A stretch of 64,000 nucleotides of DNA, taken from the NCBI GenBank assembly GCA_037389465.1, contig JAZARR010000296.1:1302001-1366000 (forward strand), in the 5' to 3' direction. Source of the stretch: Baylisascaris procyonis (lineage: Eukaryota > Nematoda > Chromadorea > Rhabditida > Ascarididae). Positions 16,138 through 29,203 of this stretch are shown here, piece after piece. Position 1 is the stretch's first letter. Every line of letters begins with the position of its first letter. The position numbers and the translations under genes are program-made. The notes beneath the pieces were generated by a model. That model had not been told where the DNA came from. It was given only the letters and a program-made list of their open reading frames with translations, and made no database searches.

Positions 16138-17353
16138 AATTGGCTAGGTCGTTCATAAAGACAAGAAGAATGAGGGAAGACCAAGACAGTTCTTTGTGGA
16201 ACTCTGCTGTAGACCTATTCAAAGTGTCATGCCGAATCTTCGCTGAGTACTAACTGGAGACGATCGAAAGGAGATTCTGAATCCAGTGTAACACCCTCTA
16301 GAAGTTGCGGAAACATGACCTCCAACTTCCTCGCTACGGATTCATACCAAAAACAGCACCTGTGGGTGTTAGATGACTCCAGGATAGATGTTTTTGTGGG
16401 ACAGAACGAGAAATTGAGAAGTTTTTTAAGGAAAATTAGGGATATAATCCAAGGTCTTTGAAATTTGCAAGGAAAACAAGCGAAAAAAAGAAGAAACGAT
16501 TTCTTTATTTAAGCTGTTTATAGATATGGGAATATTTTCTATAGTTTTTTTTTCTTTTATGGTTGTTGTTGCGATACTAGTGCTTTTCTTATTTATTCAC
16601 ATATGCATTTTGATGTTCCCTCAAAAATTTTTTTTCTCATTCATATCATTTAAATACTTCATACTTTTTATTATTGATCCTTACAACTATTTAATAATGA
16701 AACTTAAAAAGTGAGCATATTGTTGGTGGCGCAAATGTCCGTGGTGGGAATCAATCGCAGGTTGAAGTGTTTTTTTTTTTGATTAACTTGGACTATAGTG
16801 GAAATCCTATTGACTAATAGTAATTAATTTCTCAAATAACTTAATTAAGTGTTGTTACTTTATATTTGTACTGCAATCTATGTAAAAATTTTATAAGAAT
16901 CCTTATAGCCAATCTATACGAATATATTATCGCAATAATATCCTTTATCCATTTCAATCTTATTTTTACTGCATTAAATATACTTAGTGATTTAAAGATT
17001 GAATAATTTCTATAGTGTTTTACAAAACCTTTATAATATTATTGTGCAATTCCATTATCTTTATAGTAACGATGAGAGACTTATATTCGAAAAAGTTCTA
17101 TACGAAAGGAGGAAAAAAGGTGAGGGGTTGGGGAGGGGGAATGGGTGGATATGGATTACGTAACTTGTGAAAGCAAACATGAAAGAGATTTTTGTCTAGT
17201 ATGCCGTAAGGATATCATTAAAGGACATTTATAACCCTGTCAAAGACTCGTTATTACCTTATAGTTCCTAATATCCTGTTTATTTACCATATATTTTTAA
17301 GTGTTTAAATCGAATCGCATTCAATTTTATCGTTGAGCCGAGACCAGACACCG

Positions 17354-20300
17354 ATGGAAAAGAAACAAACATTGAAATCTATACGACAACATATCGATAC
17401 TGAAGAATATGAAAAAGCTGAATACCTTATTCAGGTAAATCATAAATTTTTTTTATTTCATTTCCACTTTTTGAGAGTTGAATATTAATAAAGGTATCAT
17501 ATTTTCCAAAATTTCTGCTTGTCTAGTATGCTCTCACGACAAAAGCGCCGCCACCTGACAAAACCGCCAACCAATAGCCTTACCATTTATATCTTTATAG
17601 GAAGTATGGGCTAAGTGAGTTTTATTGATGCTTGATTGTTGCTCAAAGGATTTTCTTTGAAATGATGGCTATCTCCCATATGACTATTTCTGAAATATCA
17701 GTGATACAATAAAATTATTTTTGTTATATCATTTAATGTTTAATCTTGTTTAAAGCCGGAAATCTACTCTATACTTATATCTTTCACGCAAAAAATAAAA
17801 AAATAAAAAAATTAGATGCTGAAATATTCTAAAGGATCATTGGTTGTCTAGAGTTTTATTTTATATTGCTTTAATCAGTTAGCAATCAACATTCTACTCT
17901 AAAAATACATTACTATGGTATTTGAGTGTCGTACAATATGATCGTTTTTGTATAACGGATATCATGCGGATCGCTGTGATACATGAAAGTCGAATCACCT
18001 ATATGAGGGGATAGGTGTTTGTTAGTGATCATCGAATATGATTACGTTGGGAAGTAGTGGTAAAGGTAACTTTAAAAGGTGATTCGATTGTACATGACTC
18101 ATCAACGCTACTATTCGTTAATAAATGTTTTATTACATTTTTTTTGCATCATTTAATTATTTCTATCATTTCGATTTAATTTAACTATTATTAATAATAT
18201 GCTGAGAGTAGAGTCAAAATTATTGAATATAATTATTTTGTATTAAGCTGATCTTTTATTATTTTTATTTTTTATTTTTTAAATTATTATTTATATTATT
18301 ATTGTTATTGTTTATTATTGCGGTTATTAATTATAGGATTTATTAGCAAATGGTGAAGAGGATTATTTGTTATACGTATTCGCTGCATTGGTAAAATTCA
18401 AAAGGAACGATATAGAAGCAGCATTAAAATTCTATAAGAAAGCAATTGCACTCGATGAAAATAAACCGGCTGCATGGCAAGGTTTAGCTAAATTACTTGA
18501 AAGTGGACACTTATCTGACGATGAATTCATGCTAAATATTGTCGATAGACTTATCTTCATTTACAAGTAAGCTTACTGATATCTTTTATTAATGCTTATA
18601 AATATATTTGAAAATTTTTAATTAGTATCTAATATTTAAATGTTAATATTATTATTGATGATTATAAATTAATATTTAAATTCCAATTAAAATTTATAAT
18701 TTAGAAGAAGTTGATATATATTTTATTGTTGCAGTTGGTATATTCTTTTCCATGTTGAAATTCTTCATTTGCAAAAAAAGTGATTCGACTCCTTTTCTCT
18801 TTCTGGATTCCTTTCTCCGTCTTTTATAACAAACACTTCATATGTGCGCATTATTTCAATGATGTTTTCATCGTTGTTGATTTCATTTGAGTACATATTT
18901 TTTGGCAGTATTATTGGCTAAATTACTTCGGGCATATGCGCCACTATGAAATTGAACTATAGGAATAGAATTGCATGATGATTGCATCAGGTAACAATTG
19001 GCTTTTCCAGATTCAAAGGAGCATTTGCGCTCTTTTTTGTTTTATCCAGATATTCTACCGTATTTATTTTACATAAACCCCCTTCTTCAGTTGGTTAATC
19101 ACTTCATTTAGTGTCACTGTTAGTGTAGTCTATGTAGCAACTCTTGGTATTCTCAAAAAAATGTAAAGCAGATCATTTTACTGTTGTTGCTTCGAAGTGA
19201 TCTGCGGAAGCTGCTAAATGCCCATTCCATTAAGAAATTTATAATAATGAAATGCCTTAGGGTAATTTTAAATGTCTTTTTATTTACTCTTAATATTTTT
19301 TTTATTCGTTGATTTGTGTGTGAATTTTTTTTTTTAAGGGATATCCCAGAAAAACGGCAATCATATATCGCAATTCGTGATCGTGTCTTATTGAATCTAC
19401 ATAAATATGACGTCATCGTGGAAGAGAACCATATTGCGGAGAATGTTGAATTATGTGAACTCGTATTGCGAACACTTGTGACTCCGGATCGCGATTATGA
19501 ATATATCGAACGTCTTTTGGTATGACTTCAAATTTTTATGGAAGAAAGTTTTGTTGGCGTTTTAGGGAAAATCTTTAAGGAATGACATATTTTGCTCTTC
19601 ACGAAAGGCAATCTTGGGAAACTCTTCCGGGAAATTTCGGGAAAAGTTTTTTTCGATGAAGTAAAATTTTATATTAAATTGGGCTATTTTTTGCAGATCT
19701 TAATGTGAAATTTTTTCTTCATGCGTTTATATTATTCCCACTCTTCATTTTTATAGAATTATCACCCATTGAGGGATAGGCTTTAGTTTTATAGCTAAGT
19801 AAATATACATATAATAAAAATAATTAATAGAGATGGGATAAAAAGGAAAATATATCGCAAATAGAGAAATCGGCTTCTGTAATTATTTTTAAGTTTTAAA
19901 TTTTACTGCTCTACGCGGTAGGGATCACTTATATGAATTGACTGCACAGCTTTTTCATCTATACAAGCGATTGCTAAAGCAATTAAAGTAGATATTTGTT
20001 TGTATTGTTTGTCCTTTATGCATGGAAAAATCCCTTATTCCTTTTTATTTTTTTTGCTGTCTCTGAGAGATACGTGAATACAGTAGGTGGATTATTACAG
20101 TGCGAGAAGTGCATAACGGTGATCGAGAGTGGGACACATATCAACGACGAAACGGCTTATAGATGCATGTTGTTTAGGGCATCGTTCACTACGGTATGCT
20201 TTTTTTTTTATTTAAATAATCCTATAAAATTCTCAATGAATATCAATTTGAATGCTGACAGTTTCACCGGGTATGTTGTATCGCTGGTGTTGTGTTTTTG

Positions 20301-23300
20301 TTGATACGGTATTGCTGCTATGACATTTGCGCCTTAAGATACTAGATAGCATAGATATCCTATAGTGCATGCATAAACATTCCATAATGCAAATATATGA
20401 GCGCAAGAATGGCTTATTTGCATATAGATATGGAAAAGAACTAGTCTCACTCTTTTCTGCTTTTTGTAGTAATAAATTTACGTTGATTTTCCAATGTTAT
20501 TAATAATCGGTTTTTAGGAGTGATTATGAGGGATATATCGTGCATCAATTTTTCACATTAGATGAAACGAAATTGAAGTCTTTATTCTATAATTCTCGCC
20601 TTTCTCATTATAGACGATTGGAAAAGAACGAATATGTTTTTCTTTTTTCAGTCATGCGATGAGTTGCTGAAATTATTGCTCGACGGTGCATCAAAATTTG
20701 ACATTTTTGCTCATAGTTGGGCGTTGAATTCACTTCATTGTCTCATCTCAGCCACTTTGTTATGTAATCGAGAGCTCGATACATCTATGTGTGATTTATT
20801 ACTTTCGAATCCGGAACGAAACCACTTTGAATCTCTTCTCGAACTTATTCGTGACTGCAAATTTGAGGCAACCCTTGACCTCATAGTCACTCTCAATGCC
20901 GAACAGCTCTCATGGTATGTCTTTATTGCTCATATTTATTGAATAACACCTTAGTGATTAGGGATATGCTTGTGTTGTAAGTGCAACTTAATTAAGTGAA
21001 TAAGTAGCTAAAAGTGTTTATGTAATAAACGACAGATGACTGTGTTATAATTGAGTGTTATTCAACGTGTTATAATGTATGCTTCGCAATTGATATTGCT
21101 GTTTTATTGAACACCCATCGTTATAACCGCAAATTATAGCAGCACTGTGTTATTTTATCATAAACGATATATAGGGCGATATATAGTGATAAGAACTCGT
21201 TGTGTTAAAATCAAATATTTATTATTTAATTAGCTATTTTTTGAATGAGATTTTATTAGATGTTTAGATCTTTAGTAATGGAATAATTAATTCCACGAAC
21301 AATTCAAATATATAGAGAGATGGTTGAATCATCGAAATTCGATGTAATGAAAAATTGTACAATTGTTGTGGTGAATGAACTTCGAGATGTAATGGAATAT
21401 GGCACTCTTTAATAGAATTGTGCTATAGAAAGCAAGTGATGCAATATGATTGACTCTGCTTTAGCAATACTTTCAACTTAAATGTCGTCTTTAAATCTTT
21501 GGTGGACTTTTTTTTTTTTTTTGTTAATCAAAGTTTTTTTATTTAAGATATATTTATAGAGTAGAGCATTTATTGAGTGATTAACTTTCAATAATATTCT
21601 ATATTGAAATTAAAATAAAATTATTTTTATTATTTTTATAATCTATCATCAATGATCCTAGTTCGTTCATAGTATATGACCACTAAATGGAAAGTGTTCA
21701 TTGTTTTCGGTTTTTTTGTTTCTTTTTTTTTTGCTGCTTATTTGTGTAAATTTCTACTTCGGGTATTAGTTTTTTACAGTTTTTACAGCAATGAATTTGC
21801 GCTGCATAGATGATGCATATGGTAGACAAAAGTATCGTATAAATTGATATGTTTTATTGGATAGATGATTTCCATACCATGGGATCTGAAAGTCTTGAAA
21901 AGATGGGGGGGGGACATTCAACTTTTCCTATATATGAGGGTAAGTTAGTCGATTAGCGGCTGAATAACTATATTATATTAGCATAAATTATTCGTAAAAT
22001 GATCTAAAGTAGTAGTGATCTAGTTTGTTTAGTGATTAGTGATCTAAAGTGAGCCAGATCTAATGATTTATGGGGATTATTCACCCGGAGAGTTTACTTG
22101 CCCTTTTATGATTGACTGATGTTCCCGTCAAATTGCCTTATTTGTAGGCCATTGAGTGGATTGGCTATATTGGTGTATCTAAAGCAAGAACAATACGAAC
22201 GAGTTTTAAAATTGGTCGATATGGCATTGCCTGAAAAGAGACATATCGCGCTGGAGAGGATCACATACGAAGGGCTGCTCACCGCAAAGGCTGAAGCATT
22301 AGATGGTATAGGTGATGAATCGTCTATATTCATGCTTCATCAACTCCTCAATTCGAAGCAATTCGATAATCAAATCTGGAGATTTCTTCTTCTTATGGTT
22401 AGCAAATTTTATTCTTCTTTTTTAGACAAATTGAACGTTGTTGCTACAAGGAAATTTGCTAAAAATTCCACTTGGGATCAGTTTTATAAAATTTGAACTC
22501 GCCTCATTTTTTTTTTGTCGATTTTCAGTTGTTTTTTTTTTCTAGAAAATTTGAATGTTCTTATTTTTATTTTTACCGAAAAGAAGTTTAATGATCTCTT
22601 ATTTTATTTTTGTTTTTTTTTTTCAGAAAGCCACAGATTCAATTTGTACGGAGGAGGAGTTCTTATTGACTCTCGATAATATGCATATCGTTGAAGAGGA
22701 GAGATATTGTTGGATAGCGTTGCGTGCTGCTAAGAGAGGCGCTATCTTAGGTTTGTTTATATTATATTATCAATTACAATAATAAATCATTATATTTTAT
22801 GAGAAATGGTGTATAAAAATATTTTGTTGTGGAGTTACTTATATTTGTTGCAGCTATAATTTGATGGATGCATTTAGTCAACGAATTTCTGCACGATCTT
22901 TGTTTCTTTCGATATATCTATTTTTCTGTGGTACCTTCGACCTTGCAAATTGGGAAATTGAGTTTTCCCGTTGAATATACAGGTTCATATTTATTAACGC
23001 TTATGAAGAGAGAGGGAAGAGGAGCTAGAAAGAGGGGGATAAGTGAAAACTTGTCATATAAAAGGAAAATAAGGAGGATAATGGGATAATGGGAGGATAA
23101 TGGGAATATCATACGTATGCATTAATATAAGAGAGAATAATGGTTTATATTAAAGGATAAGTGAAAAATTTTTACAGAGGCTAAAGAGATCGCCGAAAAA
23201 GCTCTTGATAAGATTCCTGGCTCATGGCGTCTCATGGTGGTACTCGCTGAAGCACTTATCCTCATCGATAGTAATAACCCAAATGCTACTGCTTTACTTC

Positions 23301-25234
23301 TTAAGGTAACGTTTATTTTATTTATCATCTTTTATTTTATACGTAAATTTTTCATTTTTTCGATAGTTCCATCGAATGGTGATATGTTTTGATGAGAATT
23401 GCGTCCTTCCTTCTCCTCGTCCCGAACAATGGCTTATATCGCATTTGGAAATAACTAGTTTTTATAGTTGATTGTCTTCTCCATTTCTATCCTTCCGCTT
23501 TTTTTAGATATTTTAATATTACGAGATAGATCTATAGATCCCTCTCAATGCAATCTATTTGGTAATGCAAAAAATGCAACACTATGCAAGAGACCACCTA
23601 CGTTTACTTTACATTGTGTTACAGTTCCGCTTGAAAGGTGTAATGATTAAGCTCATGTTCATGCACTTTTAGTCTTTTTTAAAAAATATTTTTACCTCAG
23701 TTATTTTACTCTGATCAACACGGCGTTCATTACGAATAAATATCTCTTAATATTGCTTTCCTTTCATTTCCGCTTAAGTGAAGGTTATAAGACCGTATGA
23801 AGGTTAGGGCTCAAGCTCGTCTCCTGCCCATCGGATGATGACGAGTCGATTCACCGTCGTTCTAGTGAAGAGGAGAGTCTAGATTTATTCCACCTTCGTC
23901 GTCCTATGCGGATCTGCGCTTTTTTTGGTGCCCATTTTCAAGTTGTGATTGATTCATTGGTAGTTTTGACCAATAGCGGTCTCACTTCAAGCAATAAGAG
24001 TTGATATTCACTTCCCTCCTCGAAATTACGTACAAGAATGGAGTTGAATGAGGATTGTTAGCATCATAAGTCCCCTCTTTAATAGTGCAAGAAATTATAT
24101 AGAGTTTCATAAATATTTTTATACTCAATATTGAATAATTATGACATCAAAACTATTGTCTAGGCGGTGAAATTGAGTGGTCCAAACACTCGTATATATT
24201 ATCGTCTTGGTGAAAATTTAGCGAAACGTAGTCCTTCGAAGGCATTGGGATGTCTCGAAATGGCTGCCAAAATACGACCACAACATTTTGGGGTATATTT
24301 TTTATTATTTTTTCTTACTTTGTATATTAATGAAATAGAAAGCGTTTAAAACGGAACCAAATTCTTAGTGAAAAGAGGATAGCGAATTTTGAATGTTTTG
24401 ATGAGTGTTGCGGATGAGAAATCGTAGTTAATTGGCAATTTTTCAAAAAATTTTGAAAAATTGCCAAATCACACCTTCAACTTAAAAAATTGTTTTTTTT
24501 AAATATATTTTTGCTCATCGAGAATGTTTTATAAGCACATAAAATGTTAAAAATTATTGTGGTATAAGTTTTGAAATTTAACGTATAAAATATCGTTGAG
24601 AGTGTAGATATGTAAATATTAGAGATTTTCAGTGATTTTGGAAACAATCGAAATTCTTCAATGATCGTTTTTTTAAAGTTTTTTTTGGTTTTTTTTATAA
24701 TTTTGCCGTTCTTTTTTTTCTGATATATTTCTTTCTTAATTTTTCTCCTTTTGCAGATTTTTATTCCATCTTTGTCCAATATTTAATGCTTATGCAATTT
24801 TGTGTTATATTTGTGGGTAGCATCGTACAAAGAGAAGACGAGGCGGCCGACCTCAGTGCCGAATTAATTGAAATCGATGTTCCTGATATTTGGTTACGAG
24901 GCACTTCAATTTGAAATTGAATTTGTGAATGATTGAATGATGTTTTATTTGTGAGGTGATGCAATTACGGGATAAGCTTCTTGGATTAGAAGGGCGAAAA
25001 CGTGAACAACTTGTCAATGTAGAGCGTTTTTTAACGATGCAACCACGATGTGTTTGGGCATTGAAACGCCTTGCATTGCTTAAGCTGCAACTTGACATGG
25101 TTAGTGTGTTTTATTTTATTTTTTTGTTTTTTGGTTTTTGTTTGTTTTCCGATAATCATATGCCAATTTAAGAGGTACTCCTGTTCGCATAAAACAGAAT
25201 TACTAATGGACTCTTTATTACGCATTTGTATAGG

Positions 25235-25283
<49 letters not shown>

Positions 25284-28200
25284 AAGGCTTTTCAGAGTGT
25301 TGTTGTATCATGAAGTTAGTGAAGTCGTTTAAGGTCACAAACGAGCATGAAACTCTTGATGATGTGCTAAAATCTGCTACATCTGAAGATGATCAAATTT
25401 GGCGCTTCTGTACCTTTTATCTTTTTATCTATGGCTTTTGAGTTTGTTCGCTTCACATTTTTTTGGCATTTCACGATTCATTGTTTGCAGGTCGACGAGG
25501 CCGTAGAGGATCTACAGTCTGTTCTTCGCCTCGATCGAGATGATTGGATGCTGTTATGTGCTCTTGGCGTTGCATATGGAAAGAGGGGTAATTATGAGAG
25601 TGCTATCAAAACCTATAAGCTTGTGCTCGAGGTTAATCCAGCGAATACGAATGCGCGAATGCAGGTATTCCTTCTTTCATTATGGATGTTTTGCTCTGGT
25701 CGATACTTGATCTACGGATGCTTACTAATTCTAGAGTCCGATCACGCCTTCGGTTCACGCCTAATCTCTAGGCTTCATTGCAGAATTTTTAGTGGGAATT
25801 TATCGTTTTTAATCGTTGAGGAGTTTATACCAAAAAATTTCTTATGTCTTCCCCGCCATCCCCCTCCCCCCCCCCTCTCTCTATCTTTTCGGCCTGCATC
25901 TTATAAAGAGGCATGTTTCAGTTGGCACAGATGTATCGAATAAGTGGCCAATTGGACGATGCAATGGAACAATGCAAATTACTCAGTGAAAGTACCAATG
26001 CATCGAAATGTCTATTGATGTTGCATGCGGATGTGCTTCTACATATGTCACGTCGTGAATCATCGCCATCGAAATATATCCCCCTACTCAACCAACTATT
26101 TGCACTTCTCAACACAACATCGCAACGTATCGATGATAGTATTGCGTTATTAAAAATAATTGGTGATTCTCTTATGTTTGCGGCTACATTTGGTGAACAA
26201 ACTTTCGCCAACGTCGTTTTCCCTAGTGAATGGCCAATCACTTCACAATCTGATGCACTAAGAATCGCTGCAGATACCTACTTCGCTATTACTAAGCTAC
26301 GACCATCTGCCGAATCATGGAATGACGTTGGTCTAGCATTTCTACGACGATCACGTCTTTGTGATGATACGCGTATAGCCAAGAGGTGAGTATGGGCATT
26401 TAAGCATTGTAATGTTTAACTTGCCTTTCTTGGGTGAATGTTATTTTAATCGCCGAATTTTTAATTGGGGGTATTTGTGTTATTTTTATTGTTTTCAATG
26501 TTTGGGCGCTAATATACTTGTATTATCTATACTTGTATTATCGCACTTCTACAGTAATGCTAAAATAAGGTTGCTAAAGTATTACTGTACCAGCTAGAGG
26601 AAGCATGTCGGCATAGATCCATATGCGCTATTATTAGCATATTACCTATCATGTCAAATGAAATTCGAAAGCGATTTCGAGTGGTGTTTAGGAGAGGTTG
26701 CCGGCCGCAGATGGGACATCCAGTAGGCATGGAGGATCACGACAGTATAGTCTTGAGGGAAAATGGTTAAAGGATTGCTTTGCTTGATGTTTGTAGATGA
26801 AATTTTTCGTGACATAATAAGATTTAGATTCCGCTGTACTATGAAATGAGTTTTAAATATTTTAGAAGTAAAACTATTGGATTTTACTAATACCTAAATA
26901 CTGCTCTAAAGGGTATATTTAAGGGCGATAATAGGATTCCGGCATGCACTCTCGATGGACTCTAGCAAACAAGTACGATCAACGTTGTGGACGAATATGG
27001 CACAAGCAGTATTACTAGTAGGCTCACCACTATCGTCATTGCATTGCATTAAGGCTGCACTTCTTTTGAATGCCAATAATGCACTCGCATGGTCATTCCT
27101 CGCTTTATTGTTCTTCAATTTCAATAAGGTCTTTTCTTTATCATTTTATTTTGCTAATATTATGTTATATTGAATTCTATATAATTTTTTATTTTATTTA
27201 ATTATTTAATTTAGATAAGAAAAAATTTAATTTTGAATTTCGTTTGCATAAAAATTAGGAGTTCTATAAGTCTGCACAATTATTCGAAAAGGAAAAATGA
27301 AAGAAAATATGGAATAAAAACGGAAAATACTGAACGAAATTGTGGAATATAAATTTGAGGCCTCGTAGGATTACTGCGAAAATTTACCCGAGTTTATAGA
27401 GGTGTACCCATTTACGTTCTAGTTATCGTTGCATCCTTAGCATTTCCCTATTTTGCTACTGCATTCAACTTTTTATCCAGTTGTTATTGAGTTGGTATTT
27501 TAACCAAATACGGTGTATTTGATGGGTTCCCCCTTGTATTTCTTTGAGAACGAGATGATTGCTACCTTTTTTTGTATTTGCTAACCAATGGGAAATGAAG
27601 ATTTCTCATCCGGCAATGAAAATTTGAGAGGAAATTGATCAGTTTTGAGAGATATTGAAATGTTTTCACATAATATTTTCCCAGTGTGGAAGTGCTTATC
27701 AATGCTCTTATTTATGAAGTGTATTCATTTAATTTATATACGATTGCAGTATGAAAGTTCACAACATGCTATTGATATGGCCATGAAGGAAGATGCAAAA
27801 TTAGCTGAAACGTGGTGTCTTCAGGTATGCTCATATCTTGTTCCCTGTTCATTTTTTGATCTATCATCTAGGGACCTTTTGTACGATAAGCTTTCAAATA
27901 TAATCCATAGCCAAGCGTAGTTGCTTTTTGGAATTTGGATTAATAAACGAAAATTTCAATTGCTAAACGTATGGCTTTAATGACGCTAAAATATTCAAAT
28001 TCGTCTTGCAAATTATTTTTGCAACAAAATTTTAGATTCAGTTCAAATTTCTTGTCTAATTTTTGAAAGGGACCACACGTATAATGGATGAGATGTTTTG
28101 AAAAAAAAGTGTTATTAATAAATTAGTAAACATTTAATAATGAACAATCACTGTTTTGGAAACAATGACGTATTTTGATACGTGAAGATATATGCTTGAT

Positions 28201-29135
28201 GGGTGAGTGAATGGCGAATTCAGTTGGGTACTGCTGTGATGGGATGAGGTAAAACCTTGCCAAATATGTGATGTTCCGTGTTGTAACCGGGTGACGACAG
28301 TATTCTCGATTATTTCTATGTAAATATGATATAGTTTATTATAGAAATAGGGAGTTAATTAATTTAATTATGTTTAGAAGAGGCAATTGTAGTCGTGGGT
28401 TGTATTATAGTACCGTCATAAATTGTGGATGAAACAACAATAAAATAAACAAATAATAGTAACAATGGGCATACTTTCTGTAAAATTTGTTTTATGGTTA
28501 TCGGATCTGTGTGTGTTCGAATTGGCATCTATTCCAGGCATTGCTCAAAGAGCGGGAGCATTATCCATCGGTGGTTGATCTCTTTGAACAGTCCATATCG
28601 CTGGAACCAACTGTTAGTGCTTGGATATTGTTGTATTTTCTTTGCCAGATTTAGTGATAGAATTTCCGTTTTGTGCGACATATAAATTATTCTTTGTTGC
28701 TGAGCTAGAGGAATGGGGTTATAGATCAGCTGGGGGATATCTGATCACTGATTTAATTTCTAAACCTTAGCTTTTAATGATTTCAAAGATGTTATAACTT
28801 GAAAGCTTGCTTACGTACTAAAATGTTCAATATTAGACTTGTGTTTAAGTAGACTGTAGTTGAATTGGTGGGTTTTTGAAGGACAAATTTAGTGGCTTTC
28901 TTTAAATATAAAAATAAATCTGAGAAATAAATATTTATTTGGGTTATCGCTTGATTTGGTTGATTAACTTCCGATCGCTATGTATTGTATTTATTTGCAG
29001 AGATTGGCCATTGAGAGGTTTTCATTCCACACGATGAGAATGTTGCATAATGGCATTCACGTTAAGAGCACGAATATGTTTGACTTCGATGCTGTGAACG
29101 ATGCGATTCGTAAGTGTTTTATCGTTTTCATAGAG

Positions 29136-29203
<68 letters not shown>

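Larger units (their letters stand above)
14158..17353. other. Intergenic ASB3-SKIC3, no gene recognised
   Basis: 3.2 kb of moderately AT-rich DNA. Short open frames (for example 15301-15522 and 15769-16002) show no family resemblance and no convincing splice context. A G-rich tract sits at 16119-16137. The SKIC3 promoter should lie at the right end. Confidence 0.6.

Noticed and set aside
25313..25440. Additional SKIC3 exon (KVTNEHETLDDVLKSATSED)
   Set aside because: Exons 11 and 12 join in phase and align without a gap to human TTC37, so no exon is needed here; an alternative exon is not excluded.
26600..26696. Additional SKIC3 exon (KHVGIDPYALLLAYYLS)
   Set aside because: With its best donor it ends in phase 0 whereas the following exon needs phase 2; a weaker donor at 26684 would fit, so this is left out rather than disproved.
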